From: Bacillota bacterium
Lineage (GTDB): Bacteria > Bacillota > UBA4882 > UBA8346
DNA length: 64,000 nucleotides
Assembly: GCA_023401925.1 (NCBI GenBank)
Contig: JAEXDA010000034.1
Location: 1 to 64,000, forward strand
Direction of reading: 5' to 3'
Made by a program: the position numbers and the translations under genes. Positions 1 to 9,069 of this stretch are shown here, in pieces (position 1 is the first letter of the stretch; the number at the start of each line of letters is the position of its first letter). The notes under the pieces are model-generated. The model was not told where the DNA came from and did not search any database. It saw only the letters and a list, made by a program, of their open reading frames with translations.

Positions 1-158
1 ACGGAATTAATTCATTGGATGACTGAAAGAATTTTTTCCTTGACGGAATTAATTCATTGGATGACGGAAAGAATTTTTTCTGTGACGGAATGAATTCTTC
101 GGACGACAGAAAGAATTATTTTTGTGACGGAATGAATGCATTGGATGACGGAAAGAAT
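1..158. repeat. 42-bp tandem repeat (at least 3.8 copies)
   Basis: Units start at positions 1, 43, 85 and 127, each beginning ACGGAAT and containing GGATGAC.GAAAGAAT. The first two copies are nearly identical, the third and fourth diverge, and the array probably continues left of the window. The period is a multiple of three, so one forward frame from 57 to 242 stays open and reads a 14-residue repeat (DDGKNFFCDGMN-like). The same frame has a stop in the first copy (24-26) and no ribosome-binding site, so I treat this as a non-coding minisatellite. From 159 to 401 I see no gene or site. Confidence 0.85.
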
Positions 159-401
159 GATAAAAATAATGAAGAGGAGATGGCCGGAGCGGAGAGGTTC
201 TTAATTTCCTGCTTTTCGCGATTTAATTGTAGAGAGTCATAGGCCGGTGGGTTTTTTTTTGAACGCAAAGTCGGGTGGTTAGAGGGTCTGTGAGGTACGA
301 GAGGCAGGCGAAAAATGAAAAGCAGAAAAAGAAAAAATTGGGATTATAGGTTAAGAATTAGCGAACCGATAGAATTTTGAGCCCACAAAATTGCAATGGT
401 A

Positions 402-1262
402 TTAATACCCATTGCTAAAACCTTTTCCGATTACCTCAATACTGGGAGTGACGTAGATAAAGCTGTCATCGTTTAAAGACTTGGTATATTCCTTCAACTT
501 GACAAGCTCGGAACCGGAAATCACCGTTTTTAACATTGTTTTTTCAGAAGAGCTGTAGGTTCCGATACAAGGTATAAAAGTCACCCCTCTGCGTAACTCC
601 TTATGAATGAACTCCCGAATCGCCTGATAATTTTCGGAGATAATGGTTACACTGTAAGTCCGGCCGGTTCCCAGAATCACATAATCGGTCACTTTACCGG
701 AAATATAAATACTCATCAGAGAATAAATGATATAGGTAATATTTCCATAGATGATCGAGGAAAACACGATCAGGGAATTAAGAATCATAAAGAAGTTTCC
801 GATGGATAGGCCTTTTTTCTCTTTCAAATAAAGAGCGACGATGGCCTCGGGTCCGTTGGCCAGCCCTTGCCGTAAAATGATTCCCGTGGAAAGTCCCGTT
901 AATACCCCGGCGACAACCATGGCAATTACGGAATCCGTTTTGAAAGCCGGCACATATTTTTGATAGATCCCGATTAAGGCTGTAAACAAAAAGAAACAAA
1001 AACTGGCGTAGAAAACCTGCTTCCGGTCATACTTGATGATAGCCCAGGTGATGATCGGTAATGCCATACTCACTAGCAGGAATTGAATATTCAATCCGCC
1101 GACATGATTAACGACGGTTGCCAATCCTCCTAATCCGGTAGCTGTCAGATTGTTGGGAATAAGGACCCGGCTAAAGGCGAATGTTCCTATGGCTGTGCCG
1201 GTAACCATGGACAAAAAAAATCTAAATTCCTTCAGTAGCTTGTTTTTAAAATCCAAATTCAT
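402..1262 (-). CDS. YitT family membrane protein (DUF2179 C-terminus)
   Basis: A 286-residue protein with about five or six hydrophobic segments in its first 200 residues, including the N-terminal stretch AIGTFAFSRVLIPNN and a glycine-rich GLGGLATVVNHVGG segment typical of the YitT family. The last 80 residues form a soluble DUF2179-type domain (GRTYSVTIISENYQAIREFI...). Family members are integral membrane proteins of unknown transport role that are common in spore-forming Firmicutes. The ATG is preceded by AGGAAGGT on the minus strand. The gene is monocistronic and diverges from the tandem repeat. A long inverted repeat lies upstream (1319-1386). The family call is firm; the function is not known. 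Confidence 0.85.
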   Translation of the reverse strand: MNLDFKNKLLKEFRFFLSMVTGTAIGTFAFSRVLIPNNLTATGLGGLATVVNHVGGLNIQFLLVSMALPIITWAIIKYDRKQVFYASFCFFLFTALIGIYQKYVPAFKTDSVIAMVVAGVLTGLSTGIILRQGLANGPEAIVALYLKEKKGLSIGNFFMILNSLIVFSSIIYGNITYIIYSLMSIYISGKVTDYVILGTGRTYSVTIISENYQAIREFIHKELRRGVTFIPCIGTYSSSEKTMLKTVISGSELVKLKEYTKSLNDDSFIYVTPSIEVIGKGFSNGY

Positions 1263-1318
1263 ACCTTCCTTTTTTCAATGGGTATTTCGCTTTTTGTAGA
1301 GACTTATTGAATTTTTGC

Positions 1319-1386
1319 ATAAAAACGTTCATTTAGAATAATTTTCAAAATCTTTCTTAATAGTACTTTAAAATGTTCGTTTTTAT
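1319..1386 (-). promoter_or_regulatory. Inverted repeat upstream of the yitT-like gene
   Basis: The arms ATAAAAACGTTCATTT (1319-1334) and AAATGTTCGTTTTTAT (1371-1386) match as an inverted repeat at 14 of 16 positions, separated by 36 bp. They sit 57-124 bp upstream of the minus-strand start, so they could be paired operator half-sites or one imperfect stem. I cannot name a regulator. The rest of the 1263-1626 gap shows nothing else apart from the weak hairpin at 1589-1605. Confidence 0.4.
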
Positions 1387-1588
1387 GTTAGGGAAAGATT
1401 AATATTGAATGAATGATTGATGATTAACTTGAACAGGACAAGTGGTTATCTGAAGAATTTTAGCGATGTTATGATAAAAAAGCGAGGACCCAAATTGGGT
1501 GGACGCGAAATCCCGGTTAAATTTGCTATCCGTTTTGAATCAGGCCCGGTCAGAACTTCGTAAAAAAGAAAACCCGACAATGGACCAA

Positions 1589-1605
1589 AAGGTAATGAGT
1601 ACCTT
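1589..1605 (-). terminator. Weak hairpin downstream of the peroxiredoxin gene
   Basis: AAGGTA and TACCTT pair around a 5-nt loop just past the peroxiredoxin stop on the minus strand. A T-rich stretch follows only after a gap, so termination here is a guess. Confidence 0.3.
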
Positions 1606-1626
1606 CACTGGCGCCGGGGTTCAAGT

Positions 1627-2082
1627 TTACGAGAGAATCCCCAAAACCTCATTTAAATTCGGTAATTGAGCGGATGGATAGACCTTAACCCATTGGATCT
1701 TACCGCTCTCATCCACAATGATATTGGCCCGCTCAGAATATCCTTCCGTTTCATTGAATATTCCATAATCCCTGGCAACCTTTCCGTGGGGCCAGAAATC
1801 CGAAGGTAAACTGAGCTTGGTGATTGCCAGAGCGACGGCCCATACGTTTTTACTGGGTGTGGGGTCAACACTGAAGCCCAAGGGGACGGTATTGAATTTT
1901 TGGAAGGTTTCCCAATTGTTTTCCAAAGCCCTCATTTGATCGGTGCAAACCGGCGTCCAGGCTAGCGGATGCCAGGATAGTAAAATCCTTTTCCCCCGAA
2001 AATCACTTAATCGAATATCTTTTTCATGGTTATCTTTGACTTGAAAATCAGGAGCGATTTCTCCAACTTGAATCGGACTCAT
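1627..2082 (-). CDS. Peroxiredoxin (AhpC/TSA family)
   Basis: A thiol peroxidase that would reduce hydroperoxides in the cytoplasm. The protein (151 residues from the chosen start) has the peroxiredoxin N-terminus VGEIAPDFQVKDN and the active-site segment HPLAWTPVCTDQM, in which the peroxidatic cysteine follows the usual P-x-x-x-T-x-x-C spacing. No obvious resolving cysteine is present, so it may be a 1-Cys type or use a partner. A longer frame begins at 2178, but the ATG at 2082 has GAAAGAGG eight bases upstream and starts exactly at the family N-terminus, so I prefer it. It stands alone between a yitT-like gene and a long intergenic gap. Confidence 0.9.
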   Translation of the reverse strand: MSPIQVGEIAPDFQVKDNHEKDIRLSDFRGKRILLSWHPLAWTPVCTDQMRALENNWETFQKFNTVPLGFSVDPTPSKNVWAVALAITKLSLPSDFWPHGKVARDYGIFNETEGYSERANIIVDESGKIQWVKVYPSAQLPNLNEVLGILS

Positions 2083-2865
2083 TAACGATACCTCTTTCGC
2101 TAAAACAATATTTTTGACTGGACTTAAGGGGTTTTTGGAAACGGTTTTCTTATTATAAACCTGAAAATGGTTTTCCATGCAATGTAATTTACTTTATCGA
2201 TACCCATTTTTTGCTCAGAATACCGCTGATAAAAGCGGATATTTTAACATTAAAACAACTTTCATTGCATATTTTTTCATGATGGAGTCACTCGGTATCT
2301 GCTTTAATCCCTTAAAGCCACTGAATTTCCCTTTTTAATCCGATATCGCTTGTAGAAAATACATCCAAACGACTCAAGGAACAGAATGAAAGCTGTTGAC
2401 CGGTGATTGAACGCACCAATGAGGGAAATTAAAGGCGGGGTTGAGAAAGAATATGTTTTTTTAAAAGACCGATCCGTTTATTGATCAATTTGATCAGAAA
2501 AGATGATAATTTTATCTTGAATTTTTTGATAAATATCCTAAAATAATCTAAGATGGTTTTTTTATCTGGCTGGTAGATATATTTTTTAAGAGAACGGCCG
2601 CCGGTTTATTTTTGAGGTTGGAATGATTTTTGGAAAATTTTTAGTGCCATGAGGAGATAATTCACTCTTTGGAAAAATCCTTATCGACCCCCGAGGAGAC
2701 GCCTATAAAGTTAAAAGTATCAATATGCGTCAAAACATACTTTGGTTGGAAATAAAGGATTCATAATTTCATTTTAACTTTTTTTAAAAAATAACCGGTT
2801 TTTTGTGTCAAAGTCCGGAAAGTGTTTGATGATGATTTTCAAACTGAACGCAAAGGGGTAACAAT
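2083..2865. other. Intergenic region without recognised gene
   Basis: This is an A/T-rich gap of about 780 bp that holds the divergent upstream regions of the peroxiredoxin and metallophosphoesterase genes. A short hairpin (CCGCT/AGCGG) lies near 2223-2239. I found no open frame with a ribosome-binding site, no RNA motif that I recognise, and no convincing promoter. Confidence 0.5.
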
Positions 2866-3999
2866 ATGCGCTTTTATATTGGATTTACCACAGTGATTGC
2901 ATTGTATACGGCATTCAATTATTATGTCGGTCTGCGCGGTAAACAATTATTTGTGGACAAGCTCGGACTTTTTAATCTTTGGTTCTATTGGATTTTATTT
3001 GGGTTGATAGTATTTTCAAGTTTTCTTGGAATTATATCCTTCCGATCCTTGCCCGATGGAATCAGAAAGGTCTTTTCTACCCTGGGATCTTATTGGGTTG
3101 CAGCACTGGTTTATTTTTTATTATTCGTCGCAGCCAGCGATTTAATTTGGCTCATAGCCGGGAGAACGCGTATTTTCAAAACGCTAGGCAATAATCTGTT
3201 GATTTCTTCAAGTTTAGGTTTGTTGGTGATCTTTTTTGTGGTTGGTTTACTGGTTTATGGGACATTTCACGCCCGAAACATTAAAATTACCCCATACCAA
3301 GTTCATATCAAAAAATCTGCCGGTACTTTAAAACAGCTTCATGTTGCAATGATTTCCGACTTGCATCTAACCGATATATCGGACTATCGAAGACATCAAA
3401 TCATTCGTAAGATGAATGCCCTTCACCCCGATCTGGTACTGATTACGGGGGATATTGTACCCATTGAAAAGCAGCAGATTGCCGCTGAATTTCGTAATAT
3501 CAAGAGTCGATACGGAGTATTTGCCTGTCTTGGCAATCATGATTATTACAATCAAGATATGAACAAGCTGACTGAGTGGTTAAGCCAAGCCGGAATTCAG
3601 GTTTTGAGGGATGAGAGTGTAAAAGTGGCTGACAGTTTTTATTTAATCGGGCGGGATGATAAGTCTTACGAAATGATTAAAGGCAGAAAGCGTAAAAAAA
3701 TTTCCGATTTGACAGCGAATCTCGATGAAAAACTTCCGGTTATTTTAATGGATCACCAACCTATTGATTTGAAAGCGGCTCAAAATGCCGGAGTTGATTT
3801 ACAACTATCCGGTCATACTCATAAAGGCCAATTTTTTCCGTTTGGTTTGATCACACGGAGAGTTTTTCGGATTGATTATGGATACTTAAAATTAGAGTCC
3901 ATGCAAGTGATTGTCTCGAGTGGAGCCGGTACCTGGGGCCCACCTGTCAGGATTGCCAGTTTGTCGGAAGTGGTTGATATCCGGATTACTTTCCAGTAA
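2866..3999 (+). CDS. Membrane-anchored metallophosphoesterase
   Basis: A 377-residue protein with four predicted transmembrane segments in residues 1-135, followed by a calcineurin-like phosphoesterase domain. The metal-binding motifs are in order: MISDLHL (about 163), ITGDIV (about 195), GNHDYY (about 223), MDHQP and SGHTHKGQ near the C-terminal third. This layout matches the YkuE/YaeI-like group, whose members hydrolyse phosphodiester bonds, some on lipid substrates at the membrane. The substrate cannot be told from sequence. The start ATG is preceded by AAAGGGGT. It is flanked by a long gap upstream and a decayed gene downstream, so it is probably monocistronic. Confidence 0.9.
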   Translation: MRFYIGFTTVIALYTAFNYYVGLRGKQLFVDKLGLFNLWFYWILFGLIVFSSFLGIISFRSLPDGIRKVFSTLGSYWVAALVYFLLFVAASDLIWLIAGRTRIFKTLGNNLLISSSLGLLVIFFVVGLLVYGTFHARNIKITPYQVHIKKSAGTLKQLHVAMISDLHLTDISDYRRHQIIRKMNALHPDLVLITGDIVPIEKQQIAAEFRNIKSRYGVFACLGNHDYYNQDMNKLTEWLSQAGIQVLRDESVKVADSFYLIGRDDKSYEMIKGRKRKKISDLTANLDEKLPVILMDHQPIDLKAAQNAGVDLQLSGHTHKGQFFPFGLITRRVFRIDYGYLKLESMQVIVSSGAGTWGPPVRIASLSEVVDIRITFQ

Positions 4000-4001
4000 T
4001 G

Positions 4002-4423
4002 TTAAATTGCATCCATCGCTTCTTTTATCTTTTCCAAGCACGTCCAACAGTCAATAAAGCCTAAATCACCCAGCTCCACCAGAAACAAGTGGGCTGGGGT
4101 TTCCTCATTTTTCACCTTATAAAAGCCGCCGATGAAAACTACTTAGAGGGTTCACATGATAATAATCAATCTGATGATTTTGGGGTAAATAGTTTAAGAA
4201 GCGTACCTTAACGCTTTGGGGGTTAAGGTATTCATATCCCAAACACCGGAATATTCAGAAAGCCATTCTTTAAGAACCGGAGCAGATGCAGTTGAATCAA
4301 TTCACCAAGAACATTTCGTGCTTTTTGGCGAGCAAGTTGAATTGCATTATCCATAATCCATTCCGTATCATTCGAATTTGGGATGTATGATAATTCTGAT
4401 CGATTCGGATGTAAAGTTAGATT
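4002..4423 (-). pseudogene. Frameshifted remnant of an unrecognised protein gene
   Basis: No single long frame exists, but four successive minus-strand segments read like parts of one protein. They are 4423-4232 (includes EWIMDNAIQLARQKARNVLG), 4301-4194 (APVLKEWLSEYSGVWDMN and then TPKALRYAS), about 4198-4115 (NYLPQNHQIDYYHVNPL) and 4142-4002 (FIGGFYKVKNEE, HLFLVELGDLGFIDCWTCLE). Each ends in a stop soon after the next frame takes over, and no ribosome-binding site precedes any of them. At least three frame changes are needed to join them. I do not recognise the family. The remnant fills most of the gap between the phosphoesterase and the amino-acid importer genes. Confidence 0.6.
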
Positions 4424-4539
4424 TCAAAGAGTGAAAAAGGGATTTGCTAGTTTATGAAGAACTTCTAAAGTTAATCTTTTTAATGCTTCCCTAGTTTTAA
4501 CCGGGAGGAAGTTGATGAAAATGAATGGAGGAGATTTAT

Positions 4540-5691
4540 TTGAAGTTTCAAAGATACGGAGTATTTTTCTTGATGTTGATGGTGGCAATCGGGACCTTTG
4601 TAACGGGCAACGCAGCTAATGAGACCGTAAAGATCGGGTTTTTAGGGGCTCTTACGGGGGATGTTGCCATGTACGGACAACCAACATTAGCCGGAATGAA
4701 AATGGCTGCGGAAAAGGTGAATAAGTCCGGAGGAGTAAACGGTAAACATATAGAAATAGTAGAAGCGGATAATCGGGGCGATAAACAAGAATGCGCTACC
4801 ATTGTCCAGCGGTTTATCAGCCGGAACAAAGTCGCCGCCATCATCGGGGATCCTTGCACCGGGTTGACAAAAGTCGCCGCGCCCATCGCCGAACGTTCCA
4901 AAGTTATCTTGCTTTCAGCCGGCGCAACCGGACCGGGTGTGGTGGAACTTGGGAAATACATATTTAGAGATACTTTATTGGATACGGTTGCAGTGCCTGC
5001 TTTGATTGATTATTTTTCCAAGAATTTCGGGTATAAAAAAATCGCCGTGATTACCTCAGACAATAACGATTACAGTGTTGGTTTAACCAAGGTCTTCAAA
5101 GACGCCATCAAGGGAAAAGCCATTACGGTTGTGACTGAAGAAAAAATTAAAGATGGCGATAAAGATTTCAGCGCGCAAATTACCAATATTAAAGCGAAGA
5201 ATCCGGATATCATTTTCTTTTCCGGTTATTATACCGAAGGTTCCCTGATCATGAAGGAAGCCCGGAAACAAGGAATGAAGCTCAACTTATTCGGCGGGGA
5301 CGGTTTATATTCCCCCACATTAATTTCTTTGGGCGGCAGCGCAATTGAGGGAAGCATGGTTTATGTCGGTTTTTCTCCGGAACAGCCAACTCCTGAGACG
5401 GCCAAATTTATTGAAACATTTAAAGCTTCCAACAACGGCAAATTACCCGGACTCTTTGAGACGCAAGGTTATGACGCAGTCATTATCCTGGCTGAAGCGA
5501 TGAAGAGAGCCAAAAGCAATGATCCAAAAACATTCCGCGATCAAGTCGCTAAAACCAGTAATTTTAAAGGAGTATCCGGCAATATTACTTTCCGGGCGGA
5601 TCAAGAACCGGTAAAAAGTCCTGTTTATCTACTGGAAGTTAAAAAGGGACAGTTTGCCTTAAAAGCCAAAGTGTCCGTAAAAATTAACTAG
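4540..5691 (+). CDS. livK: Branched-chain amino-acid ABC transporter, substrate-binding protein
   Basis: The extracytoplasmic receptor of a Leu/Ile/Val-type importer. The protein starts with a Sec signal peptide (MKFQRYGVFFLMLMVAIGTF... up to about residue 26) and continues as a Periplas_BP_6 family protein (VKIGFLGALTGDVAMYG, then GVNGKHIEIVEADNRGD). No lipobox cysteine is evident at the cleavage site, which is unusual for a Gram-positive binding protein. I chose the TTG at 4540 because GGAGGAG ends six bases before it; an ATG at 4525 overlaps that site and would add five residues. First gene of livKHMGF; ligand specificity is inferred from the operon. Confidence 0.92.
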   Translation: MKFQRYGVFFLMLMVAIGTFVTGNAANETVKIGFLGALTGDVAMYGQPTLAGMKMAAEKVNKSGGVNGKHIEIVEADNRGDKQECATIVQRFISRNKVAAIIGDPCTGLTKVAAPIAERSKVILLSAGATGPGVVELGKYIFRDTLLDTVAVPALIDYFSKNFGYKKIAVITSDNNDYSVGLTKVFKDAIKGKAITVVTEEKIKDGDKDFSAQITNIKAKNPDIIFFSGYYTEGSLIMKEARKQGMKLNLFGGDGLYSPTLISLGGSAIEGSMVYVGFSPEQPTPETAKFIETFKASNNGKLPGLFETQGYDAVIILAEAMKRAKSNDPKTFRDQVAKTSNFKGVSGNITFRADQEPVKSPVYLLEVKKGQFALKAKVSVKIN

Positions 5692-5701
5692 GGGGACCTT
5701 C

Positions 5702-6577
5702 ATGTTCTGGCAGCAGTTGGTAAACGGCCTGGCTTTGGGCAGTACGTATGCTTTAATCGCGCTAGGCTATACCATGGTTTATGGAATTATTCAATTATTA
5801 AATTTCGCCCATGGTGAGATATACATGATGGGGGCCTTTGTAGCCCTGCTACTGGTGTTGGTCTTCAAAGTGAATATTTTTTTGGCGATGATTTTAGCGA
5901 TGGTCTGTTGTGGACTTTTAGGGGTGGTTATTGAGTTTATTGCTTACCGACCGCTCCGAAAGTCCTCCAGACTTTCTGCTTTAATCTCGGCTATTGGAGT
6001 GTCCACATTCTTGTCAACCTTGGCACTATTGGTGTTTGGCGCCGATGCCAAGGGATTTCCCGACAACGCCTTTCCGGTGACTCAATTCCACTTGGGATCT
6101 GTCGATTTCTCATCCTTGCAGCTGCTAATCTTCGGAGTATCGGCAGCATTAATGATTACCTTAGAATTTATCGTCCAAAAAACTAAAATCGGTAAAGCGA
6201 TGCGGGCTACATCCCAAGATTATAATACCGCCGCCCTCATGGGAGTCAACATTAATTTAGTGATTGCATTCACTTTTGCAATCGGCTCTTCTTTAGCGGC
6301 GGCAGGCGGGGTGCTGGTCGGGATCTACTTTAACGCTGTTTCTTTTAATATGGGTCTAATGGCTGGATTAAAAGCTTTTGCCGCTGCCGTATTAGGCGGA
6401 ATTGGTTCAATCCGCGGCGCAATGCTCGGCGGTTTGTTTTTGGGCGTTATCGAAGTTTTCGGAGTCGCTTTAGGTTATTCGTCCTATCGTGACGCAATTG
6501 CCTTCGCGATTTTGATTATCTTTTTGTTTTTTAGGCCCACCGGTTTACTCGGACAAAAGATTCAGAAGAAGGTATAG
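5702..6577 (+). CDS. livH: Branched-chain amino-acid ABC transporter permease LivH
   Basis: A 291-residue inner-membrane permease of the LivH type, with about eight hydrophobic helices. The N-terminal LALGSTYALIALGYTMVYGI and the following LLNFAHGEIYMMGAF are the usual LivH signatures, and the conserved loop GLKAFAAAVLGGIGSIRGA contacts the ATPase. It begins ten bases after livK and is preceded by GGGGACC. It would pair with LivM to form the translocation channel. Confidence 0.95.
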   Translation: MFWQQLVNGLALGSTYALIALGYTMVYGIIQLLNFAHGEIYMMGAFVALLLVLVFKVNIFLAMILAMVCCGLLGVVIEFIAYRPLRKSSRLSALISAIGVSTFLSTLALLVFGADAKGFPDNAFPVTQFHLGSVDFSSLQLLIFGVSAALMITLEFIVQKTKIGKAMRATSQDYNTAALMGVNINLVIAFTFAIGSSLAAAGGVLVGIYFNAVSFNMGLMAGLKAFAAAVLGGIGSIRGAMLGGLFLGVIEVFGVALGYSSYRDAIAFAILIIFLFFRPTGLLGQKIQKKV

Positions 6578-6585
6578 GTAAATTA

Positions 6586-7512
6586 ATGGCTGAAATTTTA
6601 CAACGAGCTGTTTCGACAATTGATCCGTATATATTGCAAATAACGATTAACGTTTGTATTGCAATTATTCTGGCATTGGGCCTGAACCTGATAACCGGGC
6701 TAACCGGGCAATTATCATTAGGTCACGCTGCTTTCATGAGTATTGGCGCATTTACCGGTGGGATACTGACAGTAAAATTTGGATTGCCTTTTTGCTTTGA
6801 TATTTTGGCTGCCGGACTTTTTGCCGCTTTATCCGGAATCATCATTGGATTCCCCACGCTCAGACTGTCCGGAGATTATTTAGCCATTGCCACTCTTGGT
6901 TTTGCTGAAATCATCAAAGTGGTTTTTTTAAATCTGGACATTACCAACCGGGCGTTGGGACTGTCCGTGCCTCCGCCCAACAGTAATATTCCGTTAGAGA
7001 TTTATGTTTTGATCGTGGCCGTTTTATCAATCGCGATGATGGCTTTGATTCATCATTCCAGATTTGGAAGAGCCTTAAAAGCAATCCGCGAGGATGAAAT
7101 CGCTGCAGAATCCATGGGCATTAATGCTACGGGATATAAAATCGCCGCTTTTTCGGTAGGCGCATTTTTTGCCGGTATCGCTGGTTGTTTATATGCTCAC
7201 TTTATTGCTTACATTAACCCATCGGACTTTGGGTTTTCAAAATCGATCGATATCTTAAACATGGTAGTCTTGGGAGGACTGGGAAGCATACCGGGTACCA
7301 TTATTGGATCCGCTTTACTGACTACGGCTCCGGAATTTTTGGGATTTATGTCAAGGTACCGGATGCTGGTCTATGGCGCAATGTTGGTCTTTTTGATGAT
7401 CTTTCGGCCTAACGGCTTACTTGGGGGGGTTAGCTTTCGGACGTTGATTTTGAAACTGATCACAAAAAAGACTGCCTTCCCTGGTAACGCAGTTTCAATA
7501 CGAAAGAAGTAG
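6586..7512 (+). CDS. livM: Branched-chain amino-acid ABC transporter permease LivM
   Basis: The second permease of the importer, 308 residues, with the LivM N-terminal signature GLNLITGLTGQLSLGHAAFM, the middle segment FPTLRLSGDYLAIATLGFAE and the ATPase-coupling loop near VVLGGLGSIPGTIIGSALL. It starts eight bases after livH, so the two are probably translated together. The C-terminus has a basic tail (about 25 residues) after the RPNGLLGG motif that usually ends the family. Confidence 0.95.
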   Translation: MAEILQRAVSTIDPYILQITINVCIAIILALGLNLITGLTGQLSLGHAAFMSIGAFTGGILTVKFGLPFCFDILAAGLFAALSGIIIGFPTLRLSGDYLAIATLGFAEIIKVVFLNLDITNRALGLSVPPPNSNIPLEIYVLIVAVLSIAMMALIHHSRFGRALKAIREDEIAAESMGINATGYKIAAFSVGAFFAGIAGCLYAHFIAYINPSDFGFSKSIDILNMVVLGGLGSIPGTIIGSALLTTAPEFLGFMSRYRMLVYGAMLVFLMIFRPNGLLGGVSFRTLILKLITKKTAFPGNAVSIRKK

Positions 7513-7524
7513 GGGTTATTAATA

Positions 7525-8295
7525 GTGACAATATTAACGCTTGATGATGTTACAATTCGTTTTGGCGGTTTGGTAGCCGTTAATAAAGTGAATTTGCAAA
7601 TTCATTCCGGGGAAATTTTAGCTTTAATCGGCCCTAACGGTGCGGGTAAAAGTACGATTTTTAATTTAATCACCGGAATTTATAAAGCCACTGAGGGAAG
7701 AATTTATTTTAAGAATAAAGATATCAGTGACAAAAAGCCATATCATATTGCCGGACTCGGCATTGCTCGAACGTTTCAAACCATTCACCTCTTTAATGAA
7801 CTGAGTGTACTGGAAAATGTTTTGATTGGCGCCCATATTCAAGGAAAAATGGGGTTGGGTGGCGCCTTATTGGGTTTTACACCCTGGGTGCGCCGTGAAG
7901 AAAAAAAATTATTTTATTTCGCAATGGAATGCCTGGAAATGGTAAATTTAGCTGAAAAGCAGCACGAAATGGCCAAAAATCTTTCTTATGGAGAACAAAG
8001 ACGTTTGGAAATCGCACGGGCCTTGGCGCTGAAGCCGGCTTTGTTATTGCTGGACGAGCCGGCAGCCGGAATGAATCCCAACGAAAAGAAAGAATTAATG
8101 CAGTTTATTAAGGATATACGAGGGAAAGGCAATACGATTTTTTTGGTTGAACATGATATGAAGTTTGTCATGGGGATTTCCGACCGCGTTGTAGTGCTTG
8201 ATTACGGTTCAAAAATCGCCGAAGGCACACCGGATGATGTACGGAAAGACCAGCGAGTGATTGAGGCTTATCTTGGAAAGGGTGCACTTCATTGA
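7525..8295 (+). CDS. livG: Branched-chain amino-acid ABC transporter ATPase LivG
   Basis: A 256-residue ABC ATPase. Walker A is GPNGAGKST, the signature is LSYGEQRRLEIARAL (a Y in place of the second G, normal for LivG), Walker B is LLLLDEPAAGMNP and the switch His lies in FLVEHDM. The C-terminus contains the LivG-type extension (DYGSKIAEGTPDDVRKDQRV...). It starts with GTG shortly after livM and its stop overlaps the livF start by four bases, indicating translational coupling. Confidence 0.95.
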   Translation: MTILTLDDVTIRFGGLVAVNKVNLQIHSGEILALIGPNGAGKSTIFNLITGIYKATEGRIYFKNKDISDKKPYHIAGLGIARTFQTIHLFNELSVLENVLIGAHIQGKMGLGGALLGFTPWVRREEKKLFYFAMECLEMVNLAEKQHEMAKNLSYGEQRRLEIARALALKPALLLLDEPAAGMNPNEKKELMQFIKDIRGKGNTIFLVEHDMKFVMGISDRVVVLDYGSKIAEGTPDDVRKDQRVIEAYLGKGALH

Positions 8296-9002
8296 TGCTT
8301 GAGGTAAAAAATTTATTCGTAAATTACGGCGCGATTGGGGCTTTATCCAATATTTCATTTGATGTGGAGGAGGGTGAAATTGTAGCCCTGATAGGAGCCA
8401 ATGGGGCTGGGAAAACTACAACCCTCAACACCATATCAGGACTATTGCCTGTATTAAAAGGGCAAATTTTTTTTAAAGGTATGGATATCACCAAAGCCCC
8501 TCCTCACAGGATTGTTCATTTTGGTATATCCCATGTACCAGAGGGACGACGGGTTTTTCCAAGAATGAGTGTGATTGAAAATTTAGAAATGGGCGCTTTT
8601 ACCCGTAACGATCGGATAGGCATCCGTACCAGTATGGAAGAAATATTTCATCTTTTTCCAAGACTTGATGAACGCAAGGAGCAAATGGCGGCGACTTTAA
8701 GCGGTGGAGAACAGCAAATGCTGGCAATGGGAAGGGCTTTGATGGCTAAGCCTATATTGATGCTGATGGATGAACCCTCAATGGGGTTGGCTCCTATGCT
8801 GGTGACTGAAATTTTTAAAATTATTGACGATATCAATCGTTTAGGAACTACGATTTTACTGGTTGAACAAAATGCCAATATCGCTTTATCCATTGCTAAC
8901 CGGGCTTTTGTAATGGAAACAGGAAACATCGCCCTTCAAGGCAATGCCAAGGAATTGGCCGTTAATCCGGCAATCCGGAAAGCCTACTTGGGGGAAGAAT
9001 AA
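8292..9002 (+). CDS. livF: Branched-chain amino-acid ABC transporter ATPase LivF
   Basis: A 236-residue ABC ATPase and last gene of the operon. Walker A is GANGAGKTT, the signature is LSGGEQQMLAMGRALM, Walker B is LMLMDEPSMGLAP and the switch His position is replaced by Q in LVEQNANIAL, as is usual in LivF. The start overlaps livG by four bases (ATTGATG); the ATG at 8295 is an equally good start. A hairpin follows the stop codon. Confidence 0.95.
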   Translation: MMLEVKNLFVNYGAIGALSNISFDVEEGEIVALIGANGAGKTTTLNTISGLLPVLKGQIFFKGMDITKAPPHRIVHFGISHVPEGRRVFPRMSVIENLEMGAFTRNDRIGIRTSMEEIFHLFPRLDERKEQMAATLSGGEQQMLAMGRALMAKPILMLMDEPSMGLAPMLVTEIFKIIDDINRLGTTILLVEQNANIALSIANRAFVMETGNIALQGNAKELAVNPAIRKAYLGEE

Positions 9003-9020
9003 ATCTCCCCACAAAAATAA

Positions 9021-9050
9021 ACGGCGTTTTTTTATAAACGCCGCTTGGAA
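9021..9050. terminator. Intrinsic terminator between livF and the convergent small gene
   Basis: CGGCGTTT (9022-9029) and AAACGCCG (9036-9043) form an 8-bp stem with a 6-nt loop. A T-rich tail follows on the minus strand, where it would end the small gene at 9070; on the plus strand the loop is T-rich but the tail is not. It probably serves both convergent transcripts. Confidence 0.7.
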
Positions 9051-9069
9051 AATCAAATTTAACTAGCTT

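Noticed and set aside
1..158. CRISPR array
   Set aside because: The repeat units are contiguous without variable spacers.
57..242. 61-codon forward frame through the 42-bp repeats
   Set aside because: No ribosome-binding site, the frame is stopped in the first repeat copy, and openness follows from the 42-bp period.
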